This document shows positions 1 to 9,220 of a stretch of 64,000 nt of DNA, piece by piece. A program made the translations under genes and the position numbers. The notes below the pieces were generated by a model. It was not told the origin of the DNA. It saw only the letters and a program-made list of their open reading frames with translations, and did not search any database. Source of the stretch: Cycas panzhihuaensis (lineage: Eukaryota > Cycadophyta). The stretch covers positions 201,879,741 to 201,943,740 of the forward strand of contig CM041465.1 in the NCBI GenBank assembly GCA_023213395.1, read 5' to 3'. The number at the start of each line of letters is the position of its first letter. Positions within the stretch are counted from its first letter, which is position 1.

Positions 1-852
1 TTGAACTACTACCTGGGAATAGAAATTGAGAAAAACGAAGAGTCAATTATACTTTCACAAGGCAAATACATCAAAGATTTGCTAGTTAAATTTTAGATGG
101 AGAACTACAATTAATGTGCAACTCCTATGGAAGCAAATTGCAATCTAGTCCCAGATGAAGGAGAACCTATAGTTGATAACTCTCTTTACAAACAAATGAT
201 TGGAAGTCTTATTTATCTCACTACCACAAGACCTAACATCTCACATTCAATATGTTTGGTTTCTAGATACATGCAAGAGCCGAAAATGAAACATTGGAAG
301 GCTGCTAAGAGGATACTCAGATATCTAAAAGGTATTCTAGACCTAAAACTAGTATACAACAAAAAGAAGTCAACTCAATCGGTTGGGTATTGCGACTCTG
401 ACTGGGCAGGAGACAAAGTGTCTAGGAGATCTACTAGTGGATACTGTTTCTTTTTGGGCTCAACCACCATTTCTTGGTGCAATAAAAGGCAATCAACAAT
501 TGCTCTTTCATCAATTGAAGCAGAATACAAATCGGTAGCCAACGCAACATGTGAAGCACTCTAGCTCAGACAACTATTAATGGACATGAATCAACTGCAA
601 CAAGAGCCAATAACTTTATTCTGTGATAATCAAAGTGCAATAAAGTTGATTAGAAATCCTATTCTGCATGTATGAACAAAGCACATAGAAGTACATCATC
701 ACTTCATCTGGGAAAAAGTGCAAAGTAAAGAGATTGATCTAACATATTGTCCCACAGCAAGTCAGGTTGCAGATATTTTAACAAAATCTCTTAGCAGAGA
801 CAAGTTTCAAATTCTCAGAGAAAGAATAGGACTAAAAAGGATAAAACATTAA
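1..852 (+). pseudogene. Copia element A: reverse transcriptase C-terminus and RNase H (decayed)
   Basis: A single reading frame runs from the window edge to a stop at 850-852. It reads as the end of a Ty1/copia polyprotein: the RT segment LNYYLGIEIE, the connection block GSLIYLTTTRPNISHS, then RNase H with [40 protein letters not shown] and the terminal [10 protein letters not shown] and ADILTKSL blocks. Four in-frame stops break it: 94-96, 112-114, 562-564 and 673-675. At three of them the expected codon by family comparison (CAG, TGG, CGA) differs by one C-to-T or G-to-A change. The rest of the element lies outside the window on the left. It is the same broad family as elements G, J and K (short LTRs, similar RNase H). 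Confidence 0.93.
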
Positions 853-881
853 GAGAGGGTGTTAGAGTATAATGTTTTATC
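840..881 (+). promoter_or_regulatory. Inverted repeat enclosing the polypurine tract, element A
   Basis: GATAAAACATTA (840-851) pairs perfectly with TAATGTTTTATC (870-881). The loop holds the polypurine tract and the LTR start. See the finding on junction stems. Confidence 0.7.
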
Positions 882-1056
882 TTAGGATTATTAAAGAAGA
901 GGGGTAATGTAATTAAACCCTCATTGTACTTAATCTATATGTTTAGTTGTAATAACCATGTAATGGTTACATAGTCTGATGTATAAAAAGGAGGATTTCC
1001 TCATATAATAATCAATTGGTTTCTTCTCCATCATTTTGAGAAGTCCCATTTTAACA
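860..1056 (+). repeat. 3' LTR of copia element A
   Basis: The LTR begins TGTTAGAGTATAATG directly after the purine tract AAGAGAGGG and ends TTTTAACA, about 197 bp. A TATA-like box TATAAAAAG lies at 982-990. The start resembles the LTR starts of J and G (TGTTGAGATGTAATG and TGTTAAGATGTAATA). The 5' LTR is outside the window, so the ends rest on TG..CA termini and family comparison. Confidence 0.8.
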
Positions 1057-1652
1057 CTCTATAGGTTTCATAGTCAATGGAAGGCTCTTTATTCTTCACA
1101 CAACTGTTTTCTTTCAAAATTTTTGTCAATGAGTAAACGATATCAGACAATCTCTGTTGCAGATAGATTTCCTTTCTTTATGGGTAAGTAATGTCATGCG
1201 GCAACTAGGGTTTTACTCATGGCAGAATCTTTTCCATGCGAGACAATTTCACACAACTTGGTAATTGACTTTAACTTCACCAAGCAAATATTTTAGTACA
1301 AACCCGAGGAGGTACAAAACCTTCACTTTGACCGTACAAATGATAATTCAAAGGCCATAATGATTATTTATATGTCACCATTAATTTCAACTTCATAAAT
1401 TTCTCTACAAGGTAAACCCTAGCACATAGATTTCTTCATACAACAAAGTAAATGAATGGTATTACCCAGTAATAATTCTATCTTGCATCAATGCTTGGCA
1501 CAACTTGAAACAATGACAATCTTTAGGATTTCACCTTCCAAAATCAAAACTTCAAATCGGGCAATCGACTCTATGGAGCCACATCCACACACATCAATAA
1601 ACTGGTGAACCTGCACAACGATGAACTTGACAAGCAACCCACTCTAATACCA
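1057..1652. other. No gene seen; probable leader of element L
   Basis: I find no convincing ORF or domain here. The right end carries a minus-strand primer-binding site (the complement of TGGTATTAGAGT, 1641-1652) just before the L LTR. This stretch is therefore probably the internal leader of a minus-strand element whose body was displaced or lost when element A inserted. Nothing in it was recognised as host sequence. Confidence 0.4.
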
Positions 1653-2005
1653 TGTTGAAATATTCAATAGAGATTATTCAATATTAAGAACAATGGAACA
1701 AGTATCATGAACATAGTGAAGATAGCATTAACTCAAAATCATATTGTCTACATCACAATGACACCACAACAATAACACCACAATAATCTCCATCTTAACT
1801 CAATGTGTACTACTGTACCTCATTCACTTATTTATACATCATAAGTGAGAATATATAGGATGAGGTGAGTTATATGTGGGACTACTAACCTCTAACACAA
1901 CTAATGACATAACACCTATTAATTGACCAATAACCTATAGACCACTTACTTGCACAAATGTGCATTACAACAACATTATAATATATGACCTTCTAAAGTC
2001 TAACA
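1653..2005 (-). repeat. 5' LTR of element L (B/F family)
   Basis: The LTR starts TGTTGAAATATTCAATAG on the plus strand and ends TCTAACA, with a primer site (TGGTATTAGAGT on the minus strand) abutting its start. Its sequence aligns by eye over most of its length with the LTR at 62229-62636 and with the LTRs of B. Shared words include ATTTATACATCATAAGTGAG and CTATTAATTGACCAATAACC. The distal end is shorter than in the 62229 copy, suggesting a small internal deletion. It interrupts the copia tail M. Confidence 0.75.
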
Positions 2006-2292
2006 AAAGAATCTAGAGTTTCATGTTCGTATGAAGCACATTGAGATATAATACAACTACATCCATAAACAGATCAAATCAGGGAAGCTACAAGTCGACT
2101 ATTGTCTGGATGAATATCAACTTCTGGATGTTTTTACCAAAGCACTTATCGAAGATCAATTCACAAAGATGCTTATTGGATTGGAACTCACAGAAGTTAT
2201 CCTTTAGGGGGAATGTATCAACAAGGATAAAGAAAAAGGATAGTCCAGCCTTCATGGTAACTAAACTACTGTAGGCTCCCCACATTCACATT
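2006..2292 (+). pseudogene. Copia element M: RNase H C-terminus (decayed)
   Basis: Read in two frames, the stretch matches the last part of copia RNase H: a KHIEI block, a QIKSGKLQVDYC block, then DVFTKAL and the tail up to the polypurine tract. A stop falls right after KHIEI and a frameshift follows. Upstream parts of M are not seen because L is inserted immediately to the left. The sequence is quite different from A, C, D and J, so this is a separate copia family. Confidence 0.7.
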
Positions 2293-2301
2293 AAAGGGGG
2301 A

Positions 2302-2607
2302 TGTTAGCATTGCAGTTAATTATTAAGACACTTGTTAATGTGTGGTTTAATTATGTGATTAACAAAAAAGTATAAGTTATGCGGAGAGCAACAACCCTTA
2401 ATAGTTGACACTTCTTGAGGGATTATAAATATCTCAGAGTCACTTGTATATTGAAATTAATCAAGTTGGAATCAATGTGATCGATAGATCTTTGTGGTGG
2501 GTTTCTTCCCGAAAGAGTTTCCCATGTATATCCTGTGTACTGTGCAACTGTTCTCTGTTTATATTATTTGCTTGTTGTCTATGGTAAAGATTCTGTGGAT
2601 GTAAACA
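2302..2607 (+). repeat. 3' LTR of copia element M (end approximate)
   Basis: TGTTAGCATTGCAG begins right after the purine tract TAAAGGGGGA. A likely terminus GTAAACA is at 2601-2607. No second copy is in the window, so the 3' end is inferred from the CA terminus only. Confidence 0.5.
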
Positions 2608-2704
2608 TGTATGCGTTCATTCATGTTTCTTAACAAGGGGCATGCACACACCATAGCACCCCTAAAAGATATCACCAAAAGGGGTGCCTTTGTATGGGAT
2701 GATC

Positions 2705-3147
2705 TGAAGAGAAGTGGCTGTTTGAGCCGGTTTCCATCCAGGTTCGAGTCACACAAAGTATGCACAAAAAGAGACAATTAGTGTGTGGAGGTTAAATTGA
2801 TTAATCCTCTAAAATCAACACCCAAAAACATTTCATTCATTACTCATATCATAATACATTGATTTATGTCTCGTATATACAAAATGTTTAACAGTTACGA
2901 GAGAGGCATGGAATATGAATGGTTGATCATGCAAGGTGACATTTGCATGTGCATTACAATGAGGTGTGAGTAAATATGACCCCACATACTTAGGCTCACA
3001 ACCTCAAGTTGTAACTAACCGCAAACATACCACAATTACCCTTACAATGTATCTAAGTTTATTAACATAACTTCAATATTACAAATGTACATTACATTTA
3101 CAAAATACTTAGATGAATTAACGAATTCAACATTAATTCTTCTATCA
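2705..3147 (-). repeat. 3' LTR of element C
   Basis: On the minus strand it starts TGATAGAAGAATTAATG directly after the purine tract AAGGGAGG. It matches 11735-12046 plus 33621-33733 nearly throughout, for example the shared word CGAGTCACACAAAGTATGC. The first ~40 bases (2705-2744) match the right copy only loosely, implying a small indel. Confidence 0.88.
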
Positions 3148-3175
3148 TCCTCCCTTAATGATGAGTTCATTAATT
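3116..3175 (-). promoter_or_regulatory. Inverted repeat enclosing the polypurine tract, element C
   Basis: The LTR arm 3116-3136 and the internal arm 3155-3175 are complementary at 18 of 21 positions. The right LTR copy near 33700 carries a T at one of the mismatches, giving 19 of 21. The polypurine tract lies in the loop. Confidence 0.65.
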
Positions 3176-4912
3176 TTGATATTGAGGCCATGCCGAAACC
3201 ATTTGAATTTGTCACGAGAAAGTGGTTTGGTGAAGATATCAATAATCTGTTTGTCAGTTGGCTTGTAAACCAAATCAACCTCACCATCATGAACATACTT
3301 CCTGATCAAGTGATGGTGAACCTCGATATGTTTTATTCTTGCATGGAGCACAAGATTCTTGGTCAATTTGAGAACACTCTGATTATCACAAAAAAGAGTA
3401 GTAGCTTGTAAGATCCTTCAAGAATCTTTCAAAGCCAAATAGCCTTTGTAGTTGCGCTAACAATAGCTTTGTACTCTGCTTCGGTAGAAGATAAGGTGAT
3501 ATTTGGCTACTTTTTACAGCTCCAGGAAACAAAGGCAGACCCTAGGTCAAAGCAATAGCTTGAGGTCGATCTACAACTATCCTTGCAACCAACTGAATTA
3601 GCATCTGTATAACCTACCAAAGTAGGATTGTCCACTTGGTAGTAATCAAGTCCAAACTGAAGTGAACCTCAAAGATATCTCAGGATCTGCATAACTGCTC
3701 TCCAATGTGAAATCTTGAGCTGAGTCATAAACCTCAAGTAGATCCCGACAACATATGAAATATTTGGTCGAGTATGCGTGAGGTAAATTAATTTCCCCAC
3801 AAGCTGCCTATACAAAGTGGGATCCACAAGTTTAACACGCTCATCAATATCCAACTTTAGTTCAGTCTCCATAGGAATTAGCAATGGTTTACTTTCCTCC
3901 ATTTTGAATTTTTTAAGCATCTCCCTTGCATATTTGGACTGTGAATGGAAGATGTGGTTTGGTTACTGCCAGACTTCCATGCCAAGAAAGTAATGAAGCA
4001 ACCCAAGGTTAGTCATTTCAAAGTAGCTATTAAATTCTCCTTAAAGGTATGAAATCCACTCTGTTTTGTTACCTATTATTAGCAAGTCATCAATATATGG
4101 TACAACCAGAGTGATCAAATTATCTCAGATTCTGATGTATAAATTTGGATCTGAGAATGAGTGTACATGTCCATGCTTTTGAAAGTACTCATCTATTTTC
4201 ATGTACCAAGTGCGAGGTGACTGCTTAAAGCCATAAAGAGCCTTCTTTAGCTTGCAAACTAGATGTTCTTTTCCATGAACAACATAGCCACGAGGTTGAT
4301 TGAGGTACACTTTCTCTTGTAAGTCATCATTCAAGAAGGCGCTTTTCACATCCATTTGAAAGACAAGCCATTTAAATTGAGCTGCTAAAGCCAAGTCAAG
4401 CCTCATAGTGGCCGTGTTGGCAATAAGGGAAAACGTATAATCATAATCGATGCCCTCAATTTGTTTAAAATCTTTGGTAACCAAACATGTTTTGTGATGT
4501 TGAAAAGAGCCATTCGCATGAAATTTTGTTTTGTAAATCCGTCTGCAATCAATTGGTTTCTTTCCATTAGGCAACTCAACTAGCTCCCAAGTGTCATTTT
4601 GCAAAATGGAATCCATCTCCTCATTCATGGCTGCTTTCCACTTTTGATTTGCAACAACTTCTTCAAAAGTGGTAGGTTCAAGAGCTGATAATACTTCTAC
4701 CATTAAGGCGAAGTTGGTGGATGACCTATATTTGGATTGCCTCTTAGTTTGTTGTGGAGGTGGAGCAGAAGAGATCGTCTGTAAGTGGAGCTGCTTTGAA
4801 GTGACCTCCTTTTGAACATCTTTTAAAGGACTTGTTGAAGTGAATGTTGAAGTAAAAGTAGGAGGTGGAGACGAAGTACCAAGTGCATATGACGTTGATG
4901 GTGTTGGAAGAT
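3148..4912 (-). pseudogene. Element C: reverse transcriptase and RNase H (decayed)
   Basis: On the minus strand, 4703-4125 is a 192-codon open stretch with the copia RT N-terminal half: WKAAMNEEMDSI, TWELVELPNGKKPIDC, ETF-type block, QMDVKSAFLNDDLQEKVYL and KKALYGFKQSPRTWY. 3920-3669 carries DPTLYRQLVGKLIYLTHTRP and the HWRAVMQILRYL connection. 3366-3145 carries the RNase H tail [15 protein letters not shown] and DIFTKPLSRDKF. The segments lie in different frames with stops between, so it cannot yield RT. The IN-RT linker begins at about 4704 and is cut at 4912 by element B; it resumes at 9221. Confidence 0.92.
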
Positions 4913-5263
4913 AATGTTTAATGTGTATGTGTCCTAATGTATTTAGGGGTAATGCACACGTGCAACTAAGTGGTCTATAGGTTATTGATCAATAAATAGG
5001 TGTTATGTGGTTGGTTGTATTGGAGGTCATTTATTCCACATGTAACACAAGTCATACTACTCTCTCCCACCTATGATGTATAAATAAGTGGTTGAGGTAA
5101 AGTAGAGAACATATTGAGTCAAGATGGAGTTCATTATAATGTTATTGTTATGTTGTCCTTGTAATGTAATCTCTTTTATTATGAGTTAATACTATCATAT
5201 TATGTTCATGTTATTTGCTTTATGGTTCTTATGTATTGGATGATCTCTTTATATATTTCAACA
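4913..5263 (+). repeat. 5' LTR of element B
   Basis: TGTTGGAAGATAATG to ATATTTCAACA. It matches 8857-9220 closely over its whole length. A TATA-like box TATAAATAA is at 5079-5087. The primer site complementary to a tRNA-iMet 3' end follows directly. Confidence 0.92.
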
Positions 5264-5289
5264 TGGTATCAGAGCAGGTTACATGTTAA

Positions 5290-7557
5290 GGCTATTGTTG
5301 CACAGGTTTGCCAAGTTTTTGATAAAAGGTGGCTTCGTTAAGTTGATTGTTGGTTTGACGATTTAAAGTGGAAAGGTGAAATCCCAAGGACATCACTATT
5401 GCAAGGTGTGCCAAGTGTTGATGCGAAACAAATTTTCTGGGTACTATTGTTCCTTTGCTTTGTGAAGAAAGTCTTGTGCCAAGGGTTTGTGATTGATGGA
5501 AAATTAATGACATGTAAATGTTTTGAATTTGTTAAACATTGAATTCTGTTTGAAAGTGAAGAAGGGTTTTGAGAATTTATGAAACTAAGGGTGACATGTT
5601 ATTTTGAATTGCTGGTTGTTGAAACCCGTTTATACCAGTAAAAGTATGTGTTGGTTGGTAACTATTAAGTACTAGTCATAATATTTAGCCAGAAGCTTCA
5701 ATCATTAGGAGTGACTATTCAAAGAAATCCAGTCGTTGGAATATGACGGCACTATAGCTCAAATTTCTGTGTAGAAGTATGATCACTGTTAGATAACCAT
5801 CTTGGGGGTCTCATAACTAAAGTCACAAAGGAGGAGGAGCTTTCTGGGAAACTTGGATAGTCGGTGCTCGTTAGGGTTTATGCCCTGGATAGGAATTCTG
5901 TTGTAAACCCACTATTTGGTCTGTATATGAGTCTTGAAGAAGAAGGAATCATATTTAGCGGATGCCCGCTTGTCTTCAATAACATTTGCACCTGATGCTT
6001 TCCTAAGTCACATGCCTTGCACACAAATTCACTATTGAACCCGTTGAACAGCTCATCTGGACGACCCGATACGTTAGAAGGCAACTTCAAGGGGTTCGTC
6101 CCTATTCTAGATGTACTTACACTGTTAATACAACATTTTCTACGACCTATCCCCAAACAACATCCACTTGTTGACTTGTCCGCCTTCGGAAAATCACACG
6201 AATTACAACAACCGTGCTCTCTACATCTGCAGTACACATGGACGTCCTCTCCAACAATTGGTTGATCACTAACCATGCTCCTTTCTTCTACTACCATGCT
6301 CCTTTCATTACAGACTGCACTCCTCTCTTCGGCTACTGTTCTCCATGTGGGTAGCGATCCACAGCTGTAGCCCGCATCGCCTCCACATGCCGCTGCTTCC
6401 GACGACATCCCATCATCCTTCAACCTTCTACGCAAACTCGAGGAAATGTTTGGAAGCCAACCTAATACAAAAGGAAATAGAGGGCATTCTAGTATCTGGT
6501 AATGTCTGTGTTTCGAGCAATTGGATGAAGTAATAAGAAGCCGCGTGTGAGGGCCTTTTTTTTCACTTGCCTCAAGGGATTCTAAACGCCACAGTGAAGG
6601 ATGTTTGGCATGTGAGAATAATGACTTAGTTGATCGTCCGGGGAGACTTTCAACATTGATGGGATGTACTAGCAATGGACGTGCAGATGTAGGAGTGTCT
6701 TCTTTACGACCATTGATGCAGATCAAATGAATAAGGTTCGTGCTTGAAGAGGGTGTTGGCTAGACCATGTAAGCTGTGGTTCTCACCCTCAGCCGACGAA
6801 TGCTTCCTACAACATTGATATTCGAAGGTTTTAATATATGTGGAAAGCATATTGTCCATACACATTTGATTGAATGATAGAGATGGCGTCTTTCAGAGCA
6901 GGAGATTGCTAACAATGTCATGGGTTGTCACTTATCTGAGAGAATAGCTTGGTAGGATACCGTTCATTCTATGCGAAGACCTGTAGTTATTGGACCGAGG
7001 AGGCCGACCAATCAAATCAAATCACAGTCATTTACCTGCAGGAGGAAGAAGAAGAAGATGATAATCCGCCGCAAATCTGTAAGACAAAGAATAAATCTTG
7101 CATAGGGTTATTTTTGTGTGAAAGAAATTTAATTGATTTGAATGACCCTTTCAATTCCACGAACGGCAAAATCATTAAGTCAAACTAAATTATTTTTGCA
7201 AGATCATTGTTTGGAATCTACTAGATTGAAATACTCTTTGAAGTCCGTTAGCCGTCTTGAAGCAAACTCTTCGTCATATAAAACCTTAATGCGGCCTAAT
7301 GCCAATCATCAAAGGGGTTAATCTCCTAACGATATAAATTTATTCTTCATAAAGAGATTCTTGCACATTTTGTTTTGTATCTTCCCATCTAGGCATCCTT
7401 TCTCTAAATGGTGAGATGCATTGGAATCATATCTCAGAGGCAGACATTTTGGTATGAGATTTGAGGATATTTATTATTGTTTTGATGGAGTTAGTGTTAT
7501 TCAAAGTTGATGCATGAATATTGAGTGATGTGATTGTAATCAAGTTAATATTTCATC
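5290..7557. other. Long leader of element B, possibly containing captured sequence
   Basis: The 2.3 kb between primer site and gag-like ORF has no retrotransposon domain I can recognise. Its middle part (about 5870-6740) looks less AT-rich than its surroundings and contains a long ORF on the strand opposite to B. By position and antisense orientation it parallels the leader of F, which carries a host gene copy. Confidence 0.5.
5878..6726 (-). CDS. Unrecognised 282-codon ORF, antisense in element B leader
   Basis: I do not recognise this protein. It is an uninterrupted open frame of 282 codons in a region where other frames close often. Residues ~165-205 are rich in cysteine: CRCREHGCCNSC, then CCLGIGRRKCC about 15 residues on. 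A short internal repeat (VCNERSMVVEERSMV) lies just before. There is no signal peptide or obvious membrane segment. No promoter or splice signals were identified. It may be a fragment of a host transcript captured by B, an overprinted chance ORF, or part of a longer spliced gene. No function is proposed. Confidence 0.3.
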   Translation of the reverse strand: MICINGRKEDTPTSARPLLVHPINVESLPGRSTKSLFSHAKHPSLWRLESLEASEKKGPHTRLLITSSNCSKHRHYQILECPLFPFVLGWLPNISSSLRRRLKDDGMSSEAAACGGDAGYSCGSLPTWRTVAEERSAVCNERSMVVEERSMVSDQPIVGEDVHVYCRCREHGCCNSCDFPKADKSTSGCCLGIGRRKCCINSVSTSRIGTNPLKLPSNVSGRPDELFNGFNSEFVCKACDLGKHQVQMLLKTSGHPLNMIPSSSRLIYRPNSGFTTEFLSRA

Positions 7558-8412
7558 ATGGAGCTAGAGGACATCATTATTTTTGTGCCAGAAAAGAATG
7601 AGTTTTGGTTAACAGACATTCTCCAGGCCTTACCCAAGTATATTGGAACTAATTTTCGTATTTGGAAAATTAAAATGGAGTGTATATTTATGGCAAAAAA
7701 GTTATGAAAAATTGTTAGGGATGGCACTTCAGAGACTAATGAAGAAGGGGAGGAAAGCTTTAAGAAAAAGAATCAGGTAGCCATTGATGTGATTCTTACA
7801 GCATTTGACAAAGAGAACCTTCCCTCTTCATATCAATTTCTTGTTCATGCAATTCATGATGCCAACTCTACTAACGAAGCATGGAATCTTATAAAGAATG
7901 TGTATGAAAAGAGTCCTCAAGTGGTGCAAGAGGCTCTTGGAAGGGCAACCATAGTTGTTGATGGCTGCAATACAGATAAGGAAGATGATGAAGATTGTAC
8001 CACTGATGCAAATGAAAAGGTATGTGAAGAAACCAATGAGATTATTGATGAAAGTACTATTGAATGCATTCTTGAACCTGAAAAGCATGTTGAACATACT
8101 CTAGGTGATTGTGATGAAGCAATTGAAATTCCTTTAGATGAATTCATTGCTTCAGGGGAGGATGAAGTTGATGAAGTGAAATCTGTTCTCATTTCTGATT
8201 CTATTACTGATTTTAATCCTAAATGTGTTCAAGATGATGAAGACTTTCCACTTAAAGTTGAAGGAATTGTTGAGAAGCAACATATACAGGATGATGATAA
8301 CTTACAAAATGTTGATACTTATTCACCATTTGATAACATGTCTTCACATTTGGATGTTGATGGTATTGATTATTCTTTTGTTGACTTATTTTCGTTGACA
8401 TTTGTTCAATAA
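7558..8412 (+). pseudogene. Element B gag-like ORF (one in-frame stop)
   Basis: It starts at ATG 7558 and reads MELEDIIIFVPEKNEFW, then LPKYIGTNFRIWKIKME, typical of the N-terminal copia gag (UBN2-like) fold where a short polypeptide is wrapped around a W..KM motif. An in-frame TGA at 7705-7707 replaces a tryptophan conserved in element F (KKLWKIV). The rest, to 8412, is open and very acidic (many D/E, for example NTDKEDDEDC and ASGEDEVDEVK). No CCHC zinc knuckle is present. The N-terminal ~120 residues align with the F ORF; the acidic central part does not. Confidence 0.75.
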
Positions 8413-8790
8413 TTAATAATCAATCATATGCTGAAGAAAATGAAAGCAAACAGGTGGTGATGAAAACATTGATTAAAGACATACTTGATGTACACTTTGA
8501 AGATGTTTTTGATGAGTACATATAGGATCACCTGACAGGTCTATATCAGACTCAAATTGATTTGACCATGATCTACTACACAAAGAATTCCCTATTACAT
8601 ATGAAGATGAAGAAGACAAAGTTCAAGGACCCTCACTCTAGAAGAATACTCCAAGGATGACACTGTAGAAATATAGATAAAGATCAAGGCAAAGACATTG
8701 TGTTCAAGACTATTCCAAGATCAAGGCGTTGCAAATTCAAAGAATTCAAAGTACTTGTTGGTCAAATGTTTAATGTCCCAAGTCTAATGT
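8413..8790 (+). pseudogene. Element B: conserved C-terminal domain of the gag-like protein
   Basis: After a stop and a frameshift at ~8412, the frame continues with DILDVHFEDVFDEYI (about 8480-8525) and IVFKTIPRSRRCKFKE (about 8697-8745). Element F has DIFERHLEDIVDKYMQDHF and MVFKTFPRSRRWRFKE at the same relative place. The match between two otherwise diverged copies suggests selection on this domain before decay. I do not recognise it as any known retrotransposon domain. Confidence 0.6.
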
Positions 8791-8835
8791 CAAGTGTCAT
8801 ATTAGTCTTTAGTATTCAGTTCCTTTGTAGTCTCA

Positions 8836-8879
8836 ACATTAAACATTATGGGGAAGTGTTGAAAAATAATGTTTAATGT
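8836..8879 (+). promoter_or_regulatory. Inverted repeat enclosing the polypurine tract, element B
   Basis: ACATTAAACATTA (8836-8848) pairs perfectly over 13 bp with TAATGTTTAATGT (8867-8879). The short purine tract and LTR start are in the loop. Confidence 0.7.
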
Positions 8880-9220
8880 GTATGTGTCTTAATGTATTTA
8901 GGGGCAATGCACAAATGCCCAACTAAGTGGTCTTTAGGTTATTGGTCAATAAATAGGTGTTATGTGGTTGGTTGTGTTGGAGGTCATTTATCCCACATGT
9001 AACACAAGTCATACTACTCTTTCCCACCTATGATGTATAAATAAGTGGTTGAGGTAGAGTAGAGAACATATTAAGTCAAGATGGAGTTCATTATAATGTT
9101 ATTGTTATGTTGTCCTTGTGATGTAATCTCTTTCATTATGAGTTAATACTATCATATTATGTTCATGTTATTTGCTCTATGGTTCTTGTGTATTAGATGA
9201 TCTCTTTGTATATTTCAACA
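8857..9220 (+). repeat. 3' LTR of element B
   Basis: TGTTGAAAAATAATG to ATATTTCAACA. It is preceded by the short purine tract GGGGAAG. A few substitutions and small indels separate it from the 5' LTR. Confidence 0.92.

Larger units (their letters stand above)
4913..9220 (+). mobile_element. Element B: non-autonomous LTR retrotransposon with gag-like ORF only
   Basis: Direct LTRs 4913-5263 and 8857-9220 flank a 3.6-kb interior. The primer site TGGTATCAGAGCAGGTT starts at 5264. The flanks GATGG (4908-4912) and AATGG (9221-9225) look like a mutated 5-bp target duplication. The interior holds a ~2.3-kb leader with a long antisense ORF, then a gag-like ORF (7558 onward) and a conserved C-terminal segment. 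No protease, integrase or RT is detectable. It must have used another element's enzymes. It is inserted in the IN-RT linker of element C and is related to F in LTR, ORF and layout. Confidence 0.9.

Noticed and set aside
6017-6533. Plus-strand ORFs at 6017-6265 and 6345-6533
   Set aside because: They overlap the longer minus ORF in B and have no supporting motif. I cannot exclude that either strand is the true one.
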